Source: Streptomyces sp. (lineage in GTDB: Bacteria > Actinomycetota > Actinomycetes > Streptomycetales > Streptomycetaceae). Taken from it: a stretch of 45,512 bases of DNA. A program made the translations under genes and the position numbers. Each line of letters starts with the position of its first letter. Position 1 is the stretch's first letter. The DNA lies in contig JABFVM010000257.1 in assembly GCA_013362785.1 (NCBI GenBank), forward strand, positions 1-45,512, written 5' to 3'. Shown one piece after another: positions 16,652-24,683 of the stretch. The notes under the pieces are model-generated. The model saw only the letters and a program-made list of their open reading frames with translations. It was not told the origin of the DNA and searched no databases.

Positions 16652-17158
16652 ATGACGACAGCCGCCCACCCCCGTTTCGCCGCCGCGCTCGATGAGCTGG
16701 GGCTCGGCGAGCTGCACGCTCGGATCCGCCGCTTTCCGGACGCGACCCGTACCGCCGGTGAGGCGGCCGAGGCGATCGGGTGTGAGCTGAGTCAGATCTG
16801 CAAGTCGCTGATCTTCGCGGCCGACGGGGTGCCCGTGCTGGTGCTGATGGACGGGGCCTCGCGGGTCGACCTGGAGCTCGTCCGGAAGGAACTCGGCGTC
16901 CAGAAGGTCACGCGGGCCAAGGTCGACGTCGTACGGGAGACCACCGGGTACGCCATCGGAGGTGTGCCGCCCTTCGGGCACCGTACGAAGACGCGGGTGC
17001 TGGCCGACCGGTCGCTGCTGGAGCACGAGGTCGTGTGGGCCGCCGCGGGCAACCCGCACGCCGTCTTCCCCATGGCACCCGAGGACCTCGTCCTCCACGC
17101 CGGCGCCACCCTCGTGGACGTGCGCGAGCAGACGCAGTCGCAGACGCCGGCTTCGTGA
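16652..17158 (+). CDS. YbaK/EbsC family aminoacyl-tRNA deacylase
   Basis: 168 residues spanning the YbaK/ProX editing fold. It has AEAIGCELSQICKSLIF, with the conserved catalytic-type lysine near residue 50, followed by the strand VPVLVLMDGASRVDL. A late GYAIGGVPPFGH forms the characteristic glycine loop, then VWAAAGNPHAVFPM. Members hydrolyse mischarged aminoacyl-tRNAs (for example Cys- or Ala-tRNAPro) in the cytoplasm. The exact substrate is not deducible. It is probably leaderless (TACCGT six bases before the ATG). Its stop overlaps the EamA gene start (GTGA), so the two are coupled. Confidence 0.92.
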   Translation: MTTAAHPRFAAALDELGLGELHARIRRFPDATRTAGEAAEAIGCELSQICKSLIFAADGVPVLVLMDGASRVDLELVRKELGVQKVTRAKVDVVRETTGYAIGGVPPFGHRTKTRVLADRSLLEHEVVWAAAGNPHAVFPMAPEDLVLHAGATLVDVREQTQSQTPAS

Positions 17159-18000
17159 CCCCGCTCGTCACCGCCGCCGTCCTGCTGGCGGCCGTCACGC
17201 ACGCCAGCTGGAACGCCATCGCGCACAAGATCACCGACAAGCTGGTCGGGTTCACGCTCATCTCGGGCGGCGGGGTGCTGATCGGGCTGGCGCTGATGCC
17301 GTTCGGGGCGTTCCCGGCGGCGGAGGCGTGGCCGTATCTGCTGGCCTCGGCTCTGGTCCACATCGTGTACTTCGCGCTGCTGATGAAGTCCTTCCGGCTG
17401 GGCGACTTCGGGCAGGCCTACCCCATCGCACGCGGCACCGCGCCGCTCGTCGTCGCCGTACTCGCCGCCTTCGTCGCCCACGAGGTGCCGGACGGATGGG
17501 CGGCGGCCGGGATCGCCGTCTCCTGTGCGGGGCTGACCGGCGTCGCCCTGTGGGGGCTGCGCGGGCGCCGGCCCAACTGGGCGGCGATCGGCGCGGCGTT
17601 GGCGACCGGGCTGAGCATCGCGGCGTACACCGTCCTGGACGGGCTCGGCGTACGGGCCTCGGGGTCGTCCCTCGGCTACATCGCCTGGCTGATGGCGCTG
17701 GAGGGGCTGGTCATCCCGGCGTACGCGGTCTGGCGCCTGCGCGGCCGGACCGTCGCCACCCTGCGCCCGTTCGCCGCCGTCGGTCTGCTCGGCGCCGCGC
17801 TGTCCGTCGCCGCGTACGCGCTGGTCCTGTGGGCCCAGACGAAGGCGGAACTGGCGCCGATCGCCGCGCTGCGGGAGTCCTCGATCATCGTCGGGGCCGC
17901 CATCGGAGCCGTCTTCTTCAAAGAGAGCTTCGGGGCGTCCCGGATCGCGGCGGCGGCGCTGCTGGTGCTGGGCATCGGGATGATGCTGCACGCGGGTTAG
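17155..18000 (+). CDS. EamA family (DMT) transporter
   Basis: 281 residues with about ten hydrophobic helices arranged as two repeats, the drug/metabolite transporter EamA pattern. The first repeat starts VTAAVLLAAVTHASWNAIAHK; the second ends ALRESSIIVGAAIGAVFFKESFGASRIAAAALLVLGIGMML, the typical EamA C-terminal E-x-x-x motif region. It probably exports a small metabolite across the plasma membrane. The GTG at 17155 overlaps the deacylase stop by 4 bp, so no separate ribosome site is needed. An inverted repeat (18062-18086) lies downstream. Confidence 0.9.
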   Translation: MTPLVTAAVLLAAVTHASWNAIAHKITDKLVGFTLISGGGVLIGLALMPFGAFPAAEAWPYLLASALVHIVYFALLMKSFRLGDFGQAYPIARGTAPLVVAVLAAFVAHEVPDGWAAAGIAVSCAGLTGVALWGLRGRRPNWAAIGAALATGLSIAAYTVLDGLGVRASGSSLGYIAWLMALEGLVIPAYAVWRLRGRTVATLRPFAAVGLLGAALSVAAYALVLWAQTKAELAPIAALRESSIIVGAAIGAVFFKESFGASRIAAAALLVLGIGMMLHAG

Positions 18001-18061
18001 GCCTCCAAAGTCGGGCATTATTGGTCAATTTGGGTCTGCCGTATTGTTCGGAGCCGCGTTT

Positions 18062-18086
18062 CCGTCACGCGCGGGGCCTGTGACGG
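18062..18086. other. Inverted repeat between the EamA gene and the WXG100-like locus
   Basis: CCGTCAC (18062-18068) and GTGACGG (18080-18086) are perfect arms around an 11-base GC-rich loop. No T-tract follows, so it is either a weak terminator for the upstream operon or an operator for the downstream locus. Confidence 0.4.
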
Positions 18087-18174
18087 ATCTGTGATTCCAG
18101 TGCATCGAAGGTGTTGCGCCAGGCACCGTAGATTCAAAATGGTCGGCATCTGTGATCTGTCTGAGGGAGGACAT

Positions 18175-18585
18175 GTGGCCGAGGAGCCGGATTCGGGAAA
18201 GCGGTTCGACGACTCCGAACTCCTGGAGATGTCCCAGGGCGACCCGGCGCAGGCGAGGCTGCTGCGCAAGTCCCTGGAGACTCTCGCCGCGGGACACGGC
18301 GGCGACGCTCTGAAGGAGATGGCACAGGAGGTCCTCTCCGGACGGTCCGGTCTGCGGGACGCGATGCAGGTGTCCGCGTACGCCGACCAGCTGATCGAGC
18401 AGGCGGCCCCCATGACGGAGAAGTGGGCCTCGCTCTCCGAGGCCGAGCGCGAGGAGCTGGCCGCGGAGGGCCGGCGGACGATCGCGGCCGAGCAGGAGCA
18501 GATCGACGAGGAACGACGCGCGACGCCCGAAAAGGGCGCCGGCCACAAGTCCCGGCATGAGGGCCGGGGCTGGTCACTGTACTGA
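18175..18585 (+). CDS. Helical hypothetical protein at head of a WXG100-like locus
   Basis: 136 residues from the GTG at 18175, preceded by GGGAGG at a good distance. It is predicted all-helical and highly charged, with heptad-like stretches (ARLLRKSLETLAAGHGGDALKEM; LSEAEREELAAEGRRTIAAEQEQIDEE) and a basic glycine-rich tail ending GRGWSLY. No cysteine, signal peptide or membrane segment. It sits 18 bp before the WXG100-like gene in the same direction, so a chaperone or partner role for that protein is plausible, by analogy with small helical partners of type VII substrates. I do not recognise a named family. Confidence 0.75.
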   Translation: MAEEPDSGKRFDDSELLEMSQGDPAQARLLRKSLETLAAGHGGDALKEMAQEVLSGRSGLRDAMQVSAYADQLIEQAAPMTEKWASLSEAEREELAAEGRRTIAAEQEQIDEERRATPEKGAGHKSRHEGRGWSLY

Positions 18586-18603
18586 CGGGGGCAGGAGCCG
18601 ACT

Positions 18604-19746
18604 GTGGGTTTTGAAGTAGAGCCGGACGCGATCCAGGGATTCGCCTCGCTTGTGTCACGCGGTGCCGACGGCGCCACGAAGGCCGTCGACTACGCCGGCA
18701 ACAACACGCAGATCGACAAGGCGGTCGGCGGAGCACTCTGGGACATGGTCGCGGGGAGCCACGACGAATACGTGGAATCCGCCAAGAAGGCTCTGAGGAA
18801 GGCGCACAGCGTCCTCAATTCCTCGCAGTCGGAACTGTCCAAGTCCGCCAAGTACTACCGCGAGACCGACACCGAGACCGCCGCGAAGATGGACGCCACC
18901 TACCCGGGCTCCAAGGGCGGCGGGGGCGCACCCTCCGGGGGCGGCAGCGGGAGCGACTTCGCCGATGCGCAGGACGCGTCGGCCACCCTGAAGAAGCCGG
19001 ACGGGGGCAGCGACAACCCTCTGATCGCGTACGGCCAGGGGCATGCCGACGAATACATGATGAACCCGGTCCAGAAGACCCTCGGCACCGTCCTGGACCT
19101 GGGCAGCCCGTCGACCGTGGCCGTCGAGGCGGTGAAACTGCTCTTCGGCGTCGACATCTTCGGCGAGATCAACAACTGGGTTCTGGGTGACTGGACCAAG
19201 TACAAGGACTGCGCCGAAGTCTGGTCGAATCTCGGCTCGTTCTGCGACGCGGTGGCCGCGAACCTGAAAAAGGGCACGACCAATGTCGGGGTGACCTGGC
19301 AGGGCAACGCCTATGACGCCGCGAAGGTCTACTTCGACGAGTTCAGCAAGAAACTCGCCGATTTCAAGGAGACCTTCGACTCCCTGAGGCAGTGTTACGA
19401 CGCGGCGGCGCAGGAAGTCTTCCAGCTGGCCGAACTCCTGAAGTCCGGGGTCGTCTTCATCGCCGACATGGCGATCATCTGGATGGCCAACATGGCCGCG
19501 GCCACGGCGGTCAACGCCATCCCGGTCGGCGGGCAGGTGGCGTCCGCCGCGATGTTCGCCCTGGCGGCGGCCCAGGCCGTCATGATCATCGACAGGTTCG
19601 CCGCTCTGGTGAAGGCGTTCGACGCGACCATGATGGCCATCACCACGCTCGGGGCGGTGCTGTCCACGGCCGTCAACGGCTTCCAGGCGGCCGACGGCTT
19701 CCCCGAGGCCAGCTCCGCCGGCTACGACAACCGAGTGGTCGCCTGA
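18604..19746 (+). CDS. WXG100/ESX-type protein with C-terminal membrane helices
   Basis: 380 residues, GTG start with AGGAG upstream. Residues 1-98 form a helical, WXG-like bundle (FEVEPDAIQGFASLV ... ALWDMVAGSHDEYVESAKKAL). Residues 101-118 are a glycine/serine linker. Residues 200-280 form a second, clearer WXG100 hairpin with TWQGNAYDAAKVYFDEF (WQG at 232-234) between two long helices. Hydrophobic helices follow at about 282-303, 306-330 and 341-360. There is no cleavable signal peptide. Such proteins are substrates or toxins of type VII (ESX) secretion in actinobacteria. The hydrophobic end could insert into membranes. It lies between a helical protein and a small membrane protein. The EccC-type machinery is not in this window. 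No enzyme domain is visible. Confidence 0.8.
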   Translation: MGFEVEPDAIQGFASLVSRGADGATKAVDYAGNNTQIDKAVGGALWDMVAGSHDEYVESAKKALRKAHSVLNSSQSELSKSAKYYRETDTETAAKMDATYPGSKGGGGAPSGGGSGSDFADAQDASATLKKPDGGSDNPLIAYGQGHADEYMMNPVQKTLGTVLDLGSPSTVAVEAVKLLFGVDIFGEINNWVLGDWTKYKDCAEVWSNLGSFCDAVAANLKKGTTNVGVTWQGNAYDAAKVYFDEFSKKLADFKETFDSLRQCYDAAAQEVFQLAELLKSGVVFIADMAIIWMANMAAATAVNAIPVGGQVASAAMFALAAAQAVMIIDRFAALVKAFDATMMAITTLGAVLSTAVNGFQAADGFPEASSAGYDNRVVA

Positions 19747-19747
19747 G

Positions 19748-20026
19748 ATGTCCTTCCCCTCCTCGGGCGACAACCTGGAGATGTTCCTCTCCCGTGCCCG
19801 GATGATGTCCGCGGCGGCCCTCCCCGCCTACCTGGCCCTCATGTTCTTCTTCACCAAGGAGGAGGGCTGGCACTGGAGCTTCCTGGTGTTCTGCGTCCTG
19901 CCGCCCGTCGCCGCGGTGGCGGGCTGGCTGGCCAAGCGGGACATCCGGCCGGGGCTGGCGGTCGTGGCACTGGTCCTGGCGATCGCCCCGCTGCCGCTGA
20001 TCGGCGGGCTTGAGACGTTGTTCTAG
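19748..20026 (+). CDS. Small three-helix membrane protein
   Basis: 92 residues, beginning one base after the WXG100-like stop, so certainly cotranscribed. Hydrophobic segments at about 19-36, 43-62 and 69-88 are separated by short charged loops (TKEEGWH, KRDIRP), giving a polytopic inner-membrane protein with almost no soluble part. Its tight linkage to an ESX-type protein with membrane helices fits either an immunity or a membrane-partner role, but no homologue is recognised. Confidence 0.75.
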   Translation: MSFPSSGDNLEMFLSRARMMSAAALPAYLALMFFFTKEEGWHWSFLVFCVLPPVAAVAGWLAKRDIRPGLAVVALVLAIAPLPLIGGLETLF

Positions 20027-20075
20027 GCCCCGCAGGCCCCGCAGGCGCCGCCGTCCGGTTTTCGAACGACAGGGG

Positions 20076-20792
20076 TCAGGGGAGCGCCGGCTTGGCCACC
20101 CGGAACGCGAACTGGCCGCAGTAGGTCAGCTTGCGCAGGTTCACCAGGGCCGTGCGGCGGCGGCCGTTCTGGGTCGCCCACTGGTCGATCTCGGTGTTCA
20201 GCGGGGACTGCTCGTCCCAGTAGCGGCTGTACTCGGGCGGGCGGCCGAGATAGCTGCGCATGATCAGGGCGACCCCGTCGAGGGAGGGCCGGATCTCCTC
20301 CAGGGCGAGCCCCGCCTCCTCGACCAGCACCCGGAAGCCGTACGGCGTGTAGTTCCACAGGCTGAAGGAGTGGTACGGCTCGAACTGGGACGTCGACCCG
20401 ATGAAACGGCCGCCGGGCTTCAGCACCCGGGCGATCTCCGCCAGCAGTTCGCGTGGCCGGGCGACGTGTTCGAAGACCTGGTGGGAGTAGACCAGGGGGA
20501 GCGAGTCCGAGCCGAGCGGGAGGTGGACCCCGTCGTAGTGCACCACCGGGTCACCGCCCGGGGTGCGCTGGCCGGCCTCCGGCGAGTCCCCGATGTCGAC
20601 CCCGACCCAGCGCACCCGCGGGTCGTGCCTGCGGAACAGCCGGGCCGAGGTGCCGCGGCCGCAGCCCAGGTCGACGACCAGCCCGGGGGCGCCGCGGGCG
20701 CCCATCACCTCGTCGACGTAGTACCGCGAGGTGACCTGACGGGCGTGGTCGTCGGGGATGCAGTCCTGCATGAGGTCCCAGAGGGTCGCCAT
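20076..20792 (-). CDS. SAM-dependent class I methyltransferase
   Basis: 238 residues. Motif I is VVDLGCGRGTSARLF (SAM-binding glycine loop), then the acidic VGVDIGDS, and a Methyltransf_11-type YSHQVFEHVARPRELLAEIARVLKPGGRFIGS. The C-terminal third (RRTALVNLRKLTYCGQFAFRV) is specific to this protein and may bind substrate. It is cytoplasmic. The ATG at 20792 has TAGCAT exactly six bases upstream and no Shine-Dalgarno site, so it is probably leaderless. It stands alone between the WXG100-like locus (convergent) and the phosphoesterase gene. The substrate is unknown. Confidence 0.9.
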   Translation of the reverse strand: MATLWDLMQDCIPDDHARQVTSRYYVDEVMGARGAPGLVVDLGCGRGTSARLFRRHDPRVRWVGVDIGDSPEAGQRTPGGDPVVHYDGVHLPLGSDSLPLVYSHQVFEHVARPRELLAEIARVLKPGGRFIGSTSQFEPYHSFSLWNYTPYGFRVLVEEAGLALEEIRPSLDGVALIMRSYLGRPPEYSRYWDEQSPLNTEIDQWATQNGRRRTALVNLRKLTYCGQFAFRVAKPALP

Positions 20793-20798
20793 GCTCCG

Positions 20799-20804
20799 AT
20801 GCTA
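20799..20804 (-). promoter_or_regulatory. -10 element of the probable leaderless methyltransferase transcript
   Basis: On the minus strand TAGCAT lies six bases before the ATG at 20792. The gap to the upstream phosphoesterase stop is only about 19 bases, so the promoter overlaps the end of that gene. Confidence 0.45.
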
Positions 20805-20811
20805 CGGACAC

Positions 20812-22308
20812 TCACTGTCGTGCGCTCTGTGCGGTGAGTGACAGCCGGGTGACGCCGGACAGGTCGTGCGCCGTGACGCTGTTGCGGTCGGTGACCGAAC
20901 GGCCCAGGGCGTGGTGCGGCCACAGGCCCCCGGCGACCCGTCGGCTGCGCTCGTTCCACTGGCGGGCCGCGGGGGCGTCGGCCTTGTAGTGGTTGAGGGC
21001 GTATCCGCCGGAGTGGACGCGCAGCAGGGTGAAGCCGCCCGGGTAGTCCTTGGCGGCCGCCACCTCCTGTTGGATGACGTGCGGCGCCCGGTGCAGCTCG
21101 GTGCGCTTGCTGCGATGCGTGTGCCCGGCGTGGTGGAGGAAGACACCGGGCGCGGACGCGTAGGCGTCGACGATCGCACGGGCCTGGCGGCGCTCCAGTT
21201 GCTGGCCGCGGGTCACCGGGAAGACGGAGTCCCGCACGGTCAGCGGGTGATGGCCGAACACCAGCGTCGGCTGGTCCGGCTGCTCCCTCAACCGCGCCTG
21301 GAACCAGGACAGTTGCTCGGGGCCGAGCCCGCCCGCGTCGGCGCCGTTGCCGGACTTGGCGTAGGTGTCGAGGCCGATGACCCGCAGCCCGCCGAGGTCA
21401 CGGGAGAAGTACCCCGGCCCGTCGCCGCCGCCGACCGGGAACGTGGCGTGGAAGGCGTTGTCCGGGGAGCGGTCGTGATTGCCGCGTACGACGAAGTAGT
21501 CCTGCCCGTGCGTGCCGAACCCGTCCAGGATCCGCCGGGCCTCGCCCAGGTCGTGCGCCGACCCGCCCGCCGAGATGTCGCCGCCGGCCAGCAGGATGTC
21601 CGCCCCGCGCCGCCGGGCCTCCTCGACCAGGGCCCGGCTCATCAGCTCCGGGTAGGGGGCGCGGCCCGGCTGCTGGACCACGCCGCGCGGCCGGGGCAGG
21701 CCGCCGATCAGGCCCGCGGTGGTCTCGCCGAGATGCAGGTCGTTGCAGAGCGCGATCGACAGCAGATGCCGGCCGGGCGGGGGCTGCGGGGTGGTGAAGG
21801 AGTACGGCCCGCCCTTCGAACCGAACCCGAACGTCGAGGTGCCCACCGCGTTGCCGCGCACCAGGTGCAGTGGGGTGGGAGTGGCGGCCACGCCCCGGGA
21901 GCGGGCCTGGTAGTAGTACGTCTGCCCCGGCTCCAGATCGGTGAGTTCGACCTGGTGGTGGGCGGTGGGCCGGCCCTCGGAGGCGACGCGGTTGAGCCGG
22001 GAGGGGTGGGTGCCGTAGACGATCTCGCCCTCGGTGACCGCGGGGATGGGGTGGCCCAGGCCGTCGTCGGTGCCGGGGATGCCGGTGTACCAGGTGATGA
22101 CGGCGCTGTCCTCGGTGAGGGTGACCAGCTCCAGATTGACGGCGGCCAGGTCGTCGGGGTGATGTGTGCGGGCCCGCTGGACGGCGACGGAGGCGGAGCG
22201 CAGCAGGGCGGGGGCGAGGCGGGCACCGGAGCGCAGCACCTCGCAGGGGCCGGGGAAGGCCGACAGTGCCGCGAGTGCGGGGAGGTGAGCGGAGAAGCAG
22301 CAGCGCAT
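20812..22308 (-). CDS. Metallophosphoesterase with N-terminal fibronectin-like domain
   Basis: 498 residues from the ATG at 22308; the start is uncertain because the frame stays open to 22452. Residues ~70-190 resemble the fibronectin type III domain of purple acid phosphatases (SAVITWYTG ... VELTDLEPGQTYYYQARS). The calcineurin-like core follows: CNDLHLGE, LLAGGDISAGG, VVRGNHD, FGHHPL and HAGHTHR supply the dinuclear metal ligands. It hydrolyses phosphoesters. No clear Sec signal is seen with this start (MRCCFSAHLPALAALSAF is only weakly hydrophobic), so location is open. It is followed closely by the methyltransferase gene. Confidence 0.85.
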   Translation of the reverse strand: MRCCFSAHLPALAALSAFPGPCEVLRSGARLAPALLRSASVAVQRARTHHPDDLAAVNLELVTLTEDSAVITWYTGIPGTDDGLGHPIPAVTEGEIVYGTHPSRLNRVASEGRPTAHHQVELTDLEPGQTYYYQARSRGVAATPTPLHLVRGNAVGTSTFGFGSKGGPYSFTTPQPPPGRHLLSIALCNDLHLGETTAGLIGGLPRPRGVVQQPGRAPYPELMSRALVEEARRRGADILLAGGDISAGGSAHDLGEARRILDGFGTHGQDYFVVRGNHDRSPDNAFHATFPVGGGDGPGYFSRDLGGLRVIGLDTYAKSGNGADAGGLGPEQLSWFQARLREQPDQPTLVFGHHPLTVRDSVFPVTRGQQLERRQARAIVDAYASAPGVFLHHAGHTHRSKRTELHRAPHVIQQEVAAAKDYPGGFTLLRVHSGGYALNHYKADAPAARQWNERSRRVAGGLWPHHALGRSVTDRNSVTAHDLSGVTRLSLTAQSARQ

Positions 22309-22542
22309 GTCCTCGATATGGCCCAGTGCGGTGAACGGGGGAGGTGACGGTGGCGGCGGGGCCAGGTCCGGCGCGCGACATCTCCGGGGAACGCGACATC
22401 CCCATGGAAGCAGGGCGAAGGCGGTCACCGAAGGGAGTGTGCCCAGTCTCACTGATCCCTAGTTGGGGTCTTTGCCCCTCTGACTGGTCGGCGGCACCCT
22501 CCGGGGCGCACCCTGGAAGCAAAGGTTCCGGAGGTGATCGTC

Positions 22543-22818
22543 ATGATGCAGACCACAGTGGGATGGCATGTCGAGCTGGAGTTCCAGGAGGACGAGACGC
22601 ACACCAGGGCGGTCGCGCTGGTCCGTCTCCCCGACGGCACCGAGGTACGGGCCCACGGGCACGCCACACGGCACCACACGGACTCCAATCAGCCACGTGT
22701 CGGTGAGGAGATCGCCGCCGCCCGCGCACTGAACGAGCTGGCGATGCAGATGCTCACCAAGGCGCACGGCGAGATCGACTCGGCGTCCGGGCGCACCTCG
22801 CACCCGATCCACGTCTGA
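22543..22818 (+). CDS. DUF1876 (dsRBD-like) domain protein
   Basis: 91 residues. It covers a DUF1876 domain: WHVELEFQEDETHTRAVALVRLPDGTEVRAHGHATRHHTDSNQP then a final helix VGEEIAAARALNELAMQMLTKA. That gives the alpha-beta-beta-beta-alpha shape likened to double-stranded RNA-binding domains. The ATG at 22543 follows GGAGG by eight bases, preferred over a GTG at 22534 inside the ribosome site. No function is established. It is probably monocistronic, divergent from the phosphoesterase and convergent with the serine hydrolase. Confidence 0.85.
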   Translation: MMQTTVGWHVELEFQEDETHTRAVALVRLPDGTEVRAHGHATRHHTDSNQPRVGEEIAAARALNELAMQMLTKAHGEIDSASGRTSHPIHV

Positions 22819-22849
22819 GACCGCGCCACCCGCACCACCGCGCCGGGCG

Positions 22850-24007
22850 TCACGCCACCGCCGCCCGCACCGCACGTACCAACGCCTGCGCCCTCGGATC
22901 CGCCGTCACCGTCTTGCGGAAGCCGTTCGTCACATAGCCGAACGCGATTCCCGTCTCCGGGTCGGCGAAGCCGAGGGCGCCGCCGCGCCCGGGGTGGCCG
23001 AAGGAGCCGGGGCCCAGCAGCGGCGACGCGGTGCCGTGGAGCATGTAGCCGAGGCCGAAGCGGGTGCCCACGACCAGGACGCGGTCGGGGCCCGACGACT
23101 CCTCGGCACGGGCCAGTTCGACCGTCGCCGGGTCGAAGAGCCGTACGCCGTCGACCTCGCCGATCAGCGCGGCGTAGACGCGGGCCAGACCGTCGGCCGT
23201 CGCGATGCCGTTCGTCGCGGGGAGGGCGGCGGCGCGGTAGGCCGGGTCGTTCTGGTCGGGGAACGGGGTGATGGCGGCGAAGGCCCGCCGGGTGAGGGAG
23301 TCCGGGTCCTCGTAGGCCTCGGTGACCGAACGCTTCGGACGTGCCCGTAGCGCCCCCGTCGGCTCCGGCCCCTCGACCCGTCCGCTACGGCCCACCCGGC
23401 CCGCCTCCGACTCGGGCAGCCCCAGCCACAGATCGGCGCCGAGCGGCCCGGTGACCTCCGCCGCGAGCCACTCACCGGCCCAGCGTCCGGTCACCCGCCG
23501 CACGAGCTCGTCGAGCATCCAGCCGTACGTCAGCGCGTGATAGCCGTGGTCGGTGCCGGGCTCCCACGCGGGCGCCTGCGCGGCCACCGCCGCCGGACCG
23601 CGGTGCGGGTCCAGCGCCTCCTCGGGCGTGAGTGGACGGTCGAGCACGGGCAGCCCCGCGCGGTGGTTCAGTACGTGCCGGACCAGCAGCCGTTCCTTGC
23701 CGTGCGCCTTGAACTCCGGCCAGTACTCGCCGACCGGCGCGTCCAGGTCCAGCTCCCCACGCCGAGCCAGGATGAGCGGTACGACGGCGGCGACGCCCTT
23801 GGTCGCCGAGCGCACGACCTGCGCGGTGCCGTGCTGCCACGGCTCCGTGCCGTCGACGTCCTGCGTCCCGGCCCACAGGTCGACGACCCTGCGCCCGTCC
23901 CGGTACACGGCGACGGCGGCGCCCCGCTCCCCGAGCGCGCCGAAGTTCCGCGCGAAGGCGTCCCTGACCGGCTCGAAGCCCTCGGTCACCGTGCCGTTCA
24001 CGTCCAC
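22850..24007 (-). CDS. Serine hydrolase of the beta-lactamase/EstB family
   Basis: 385 residues from the GTG at 24007, preceded by AGGGAGC about seven bases away. The class C-like active site is visible: the nucleophile motif RSATKGV (S-x-x-K), the tyrosine motif YHALTYGWM, and the later GHPGRGGALGF, which replaces the KTG box as in EstB-type esterases. It probably hydrolyses esters or D-amino-acid peptides in the cytoplasm; no signal peptide is seen. It is downstream of, and in the same direction as, ohr, but ~100 bases apart, so its own promoter is possible. Confidence 0.9.
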   Translation of the reverse strand: MDVNGTVTEGFEPVRDAFARNFGALGERGAAVAVYRDGRRVVDLWAGTQDVDGTEPWQHGTAQVVRSATKGVAAVVPLILARRGELDLDAPVGEYWPEFKAHGKERLLVRHVLNHRAGLPVLDRPLTPEEALDPHRGPAAVAAQAPAWEPGTDHGYHALTYGWMLDELVRRVTGRWAGEWLAAEVTGPLGADLWLGLPESEAGRVGRSGRVEGPEPTGALRARPKRSVTEAYEDPDSLTRRAFAAITPFPDQNDPAYRAAALPATNGIATADGLARVYAALIGEVDGVRLFDPATVELARAEESSGPDRVLVVGTRFGLGYMLHGTASPLLGPGSFGHPGRGGALGFADPETGIAFGYVTNGFRKTVTADPRAQALVRAVRAAVA

Positions 24008-24110
24008 GCCCGTGCTCCCTCTGCGACCGTCTCGCGCGTCTCGTACGCCTTCGACAGCCATCCCAACACGGGGGTGAGGCCTTGGATTCCGTTGTGTGGC
24101 CGACGTCTCG

Positions 24111-24560
24111 CTAGCCGAGCAGGATCGTGACGTCGATGTTCCCGCGGGTCGCGTTGGAGTACGGGCAGATCTCGTGCGCGGCGTCCACCAGCTTGGCCGC
24201 GAGGTCGGCGTCCAGGACGGGCAGGGAGACGCTGAGGGCGACCGCGAGGCCGTAGCCGCGGTGCTTGTTGGGGCCGATGCCGACCTTCGCGGCGACCGTG
24301 GATCCGGTGAGGTCGTAGCCCTCGCGGTTGCCGACCAGGATCAGCGCGTTGTGGAAGCAGGCGCTGTAGCCGGCCGCGAAGAGCTGCTCGGGGTTGGTGC
24401 CGTTGCCGTTGCCGCCCAGCTCCGGCGGCATCGCGACCTTGAGGTCGATCTGGCCGTCCAGGCTGGTGACATAGCCGTCCCGGCCGCCGTGCGCGGTGGC
24501 CTCGGCGACGTACATGATCTTCGTCGGCCGGGTGTCGACGGCGGTGCCCTCGTTGGTCAT
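24111..24560 (-). CDS. ohr: Organic hydroperoxide resistance protein (Ohr)
   Basis: 149 residues, the standard size of Ohr in the OsmC/Ohr fold. The two redox cysteines are present, Cys68 in GYSACFHNAL and Cys132 in EICPYSNATRGN, with the conserved NPEQLFAAGY. It reduces organic and lipid hydroperoxides using lipoylated partner proteins in the cytoplasm. The ATG at 24560 has a GGGAGGG site upstream; a longer frame begins at 24623. A 26-bp imperfect palindrome (24606-24631) upstream is the likely OhrR site. The gene follows ohrR in the same direction. Confidence 0.95.
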   Translation of the reverse strand: MTNEGTAVDTRPTKIMYVAEATAHGGRDGYVTSLDGQIDLKVAMPPELGGNGNGTNPEQLFAAGYSACFHNALILVGNREGYDLTGSTVAAKVGIGPNKHRGYGLAVALSVSLPVLDADLAAKLVDAAHEICPYSNATRGNIDVTILLG

Positions 24561-24605
24561 GCTGGGCCCTCCCCCCAGAGAAAGCGCGCACTGATAAGGC
24601 GCGCA

Positions 24606-24631
24606 CAAGTACATCGTGCACAAGGTACTTG
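24606..24631. promoter_or_regulatory. Candidate OhrR operator upstream of ohr
   Basis: CAAGTAC (24606-24612) and GTACTTG (24625-24631) are perfect inverted arms around 12 bases that are themselves partly symmetric (GTGCAC). Position between ohrR and ohr and the size fit a MarR/OhrR-type operator. The motif differs from the TACAATT-type sites known in Bacillus, so binding is inferred. Confidence 0.6.
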
Positions 24632-24683
24632 GCCGTGAGATGGCCGCTGCTACCAGGGGGTAGAAACCGGGGGTAACCGGAGT

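Noticed and set aside
18062..18086. Calling the CCGTCAC/GTGACGG repeat a terminator of the EamA gene.
   Set aside because: No T-tract follows and the distance from the stop is 60 bp; kept only as an unassigned inverted repeat.
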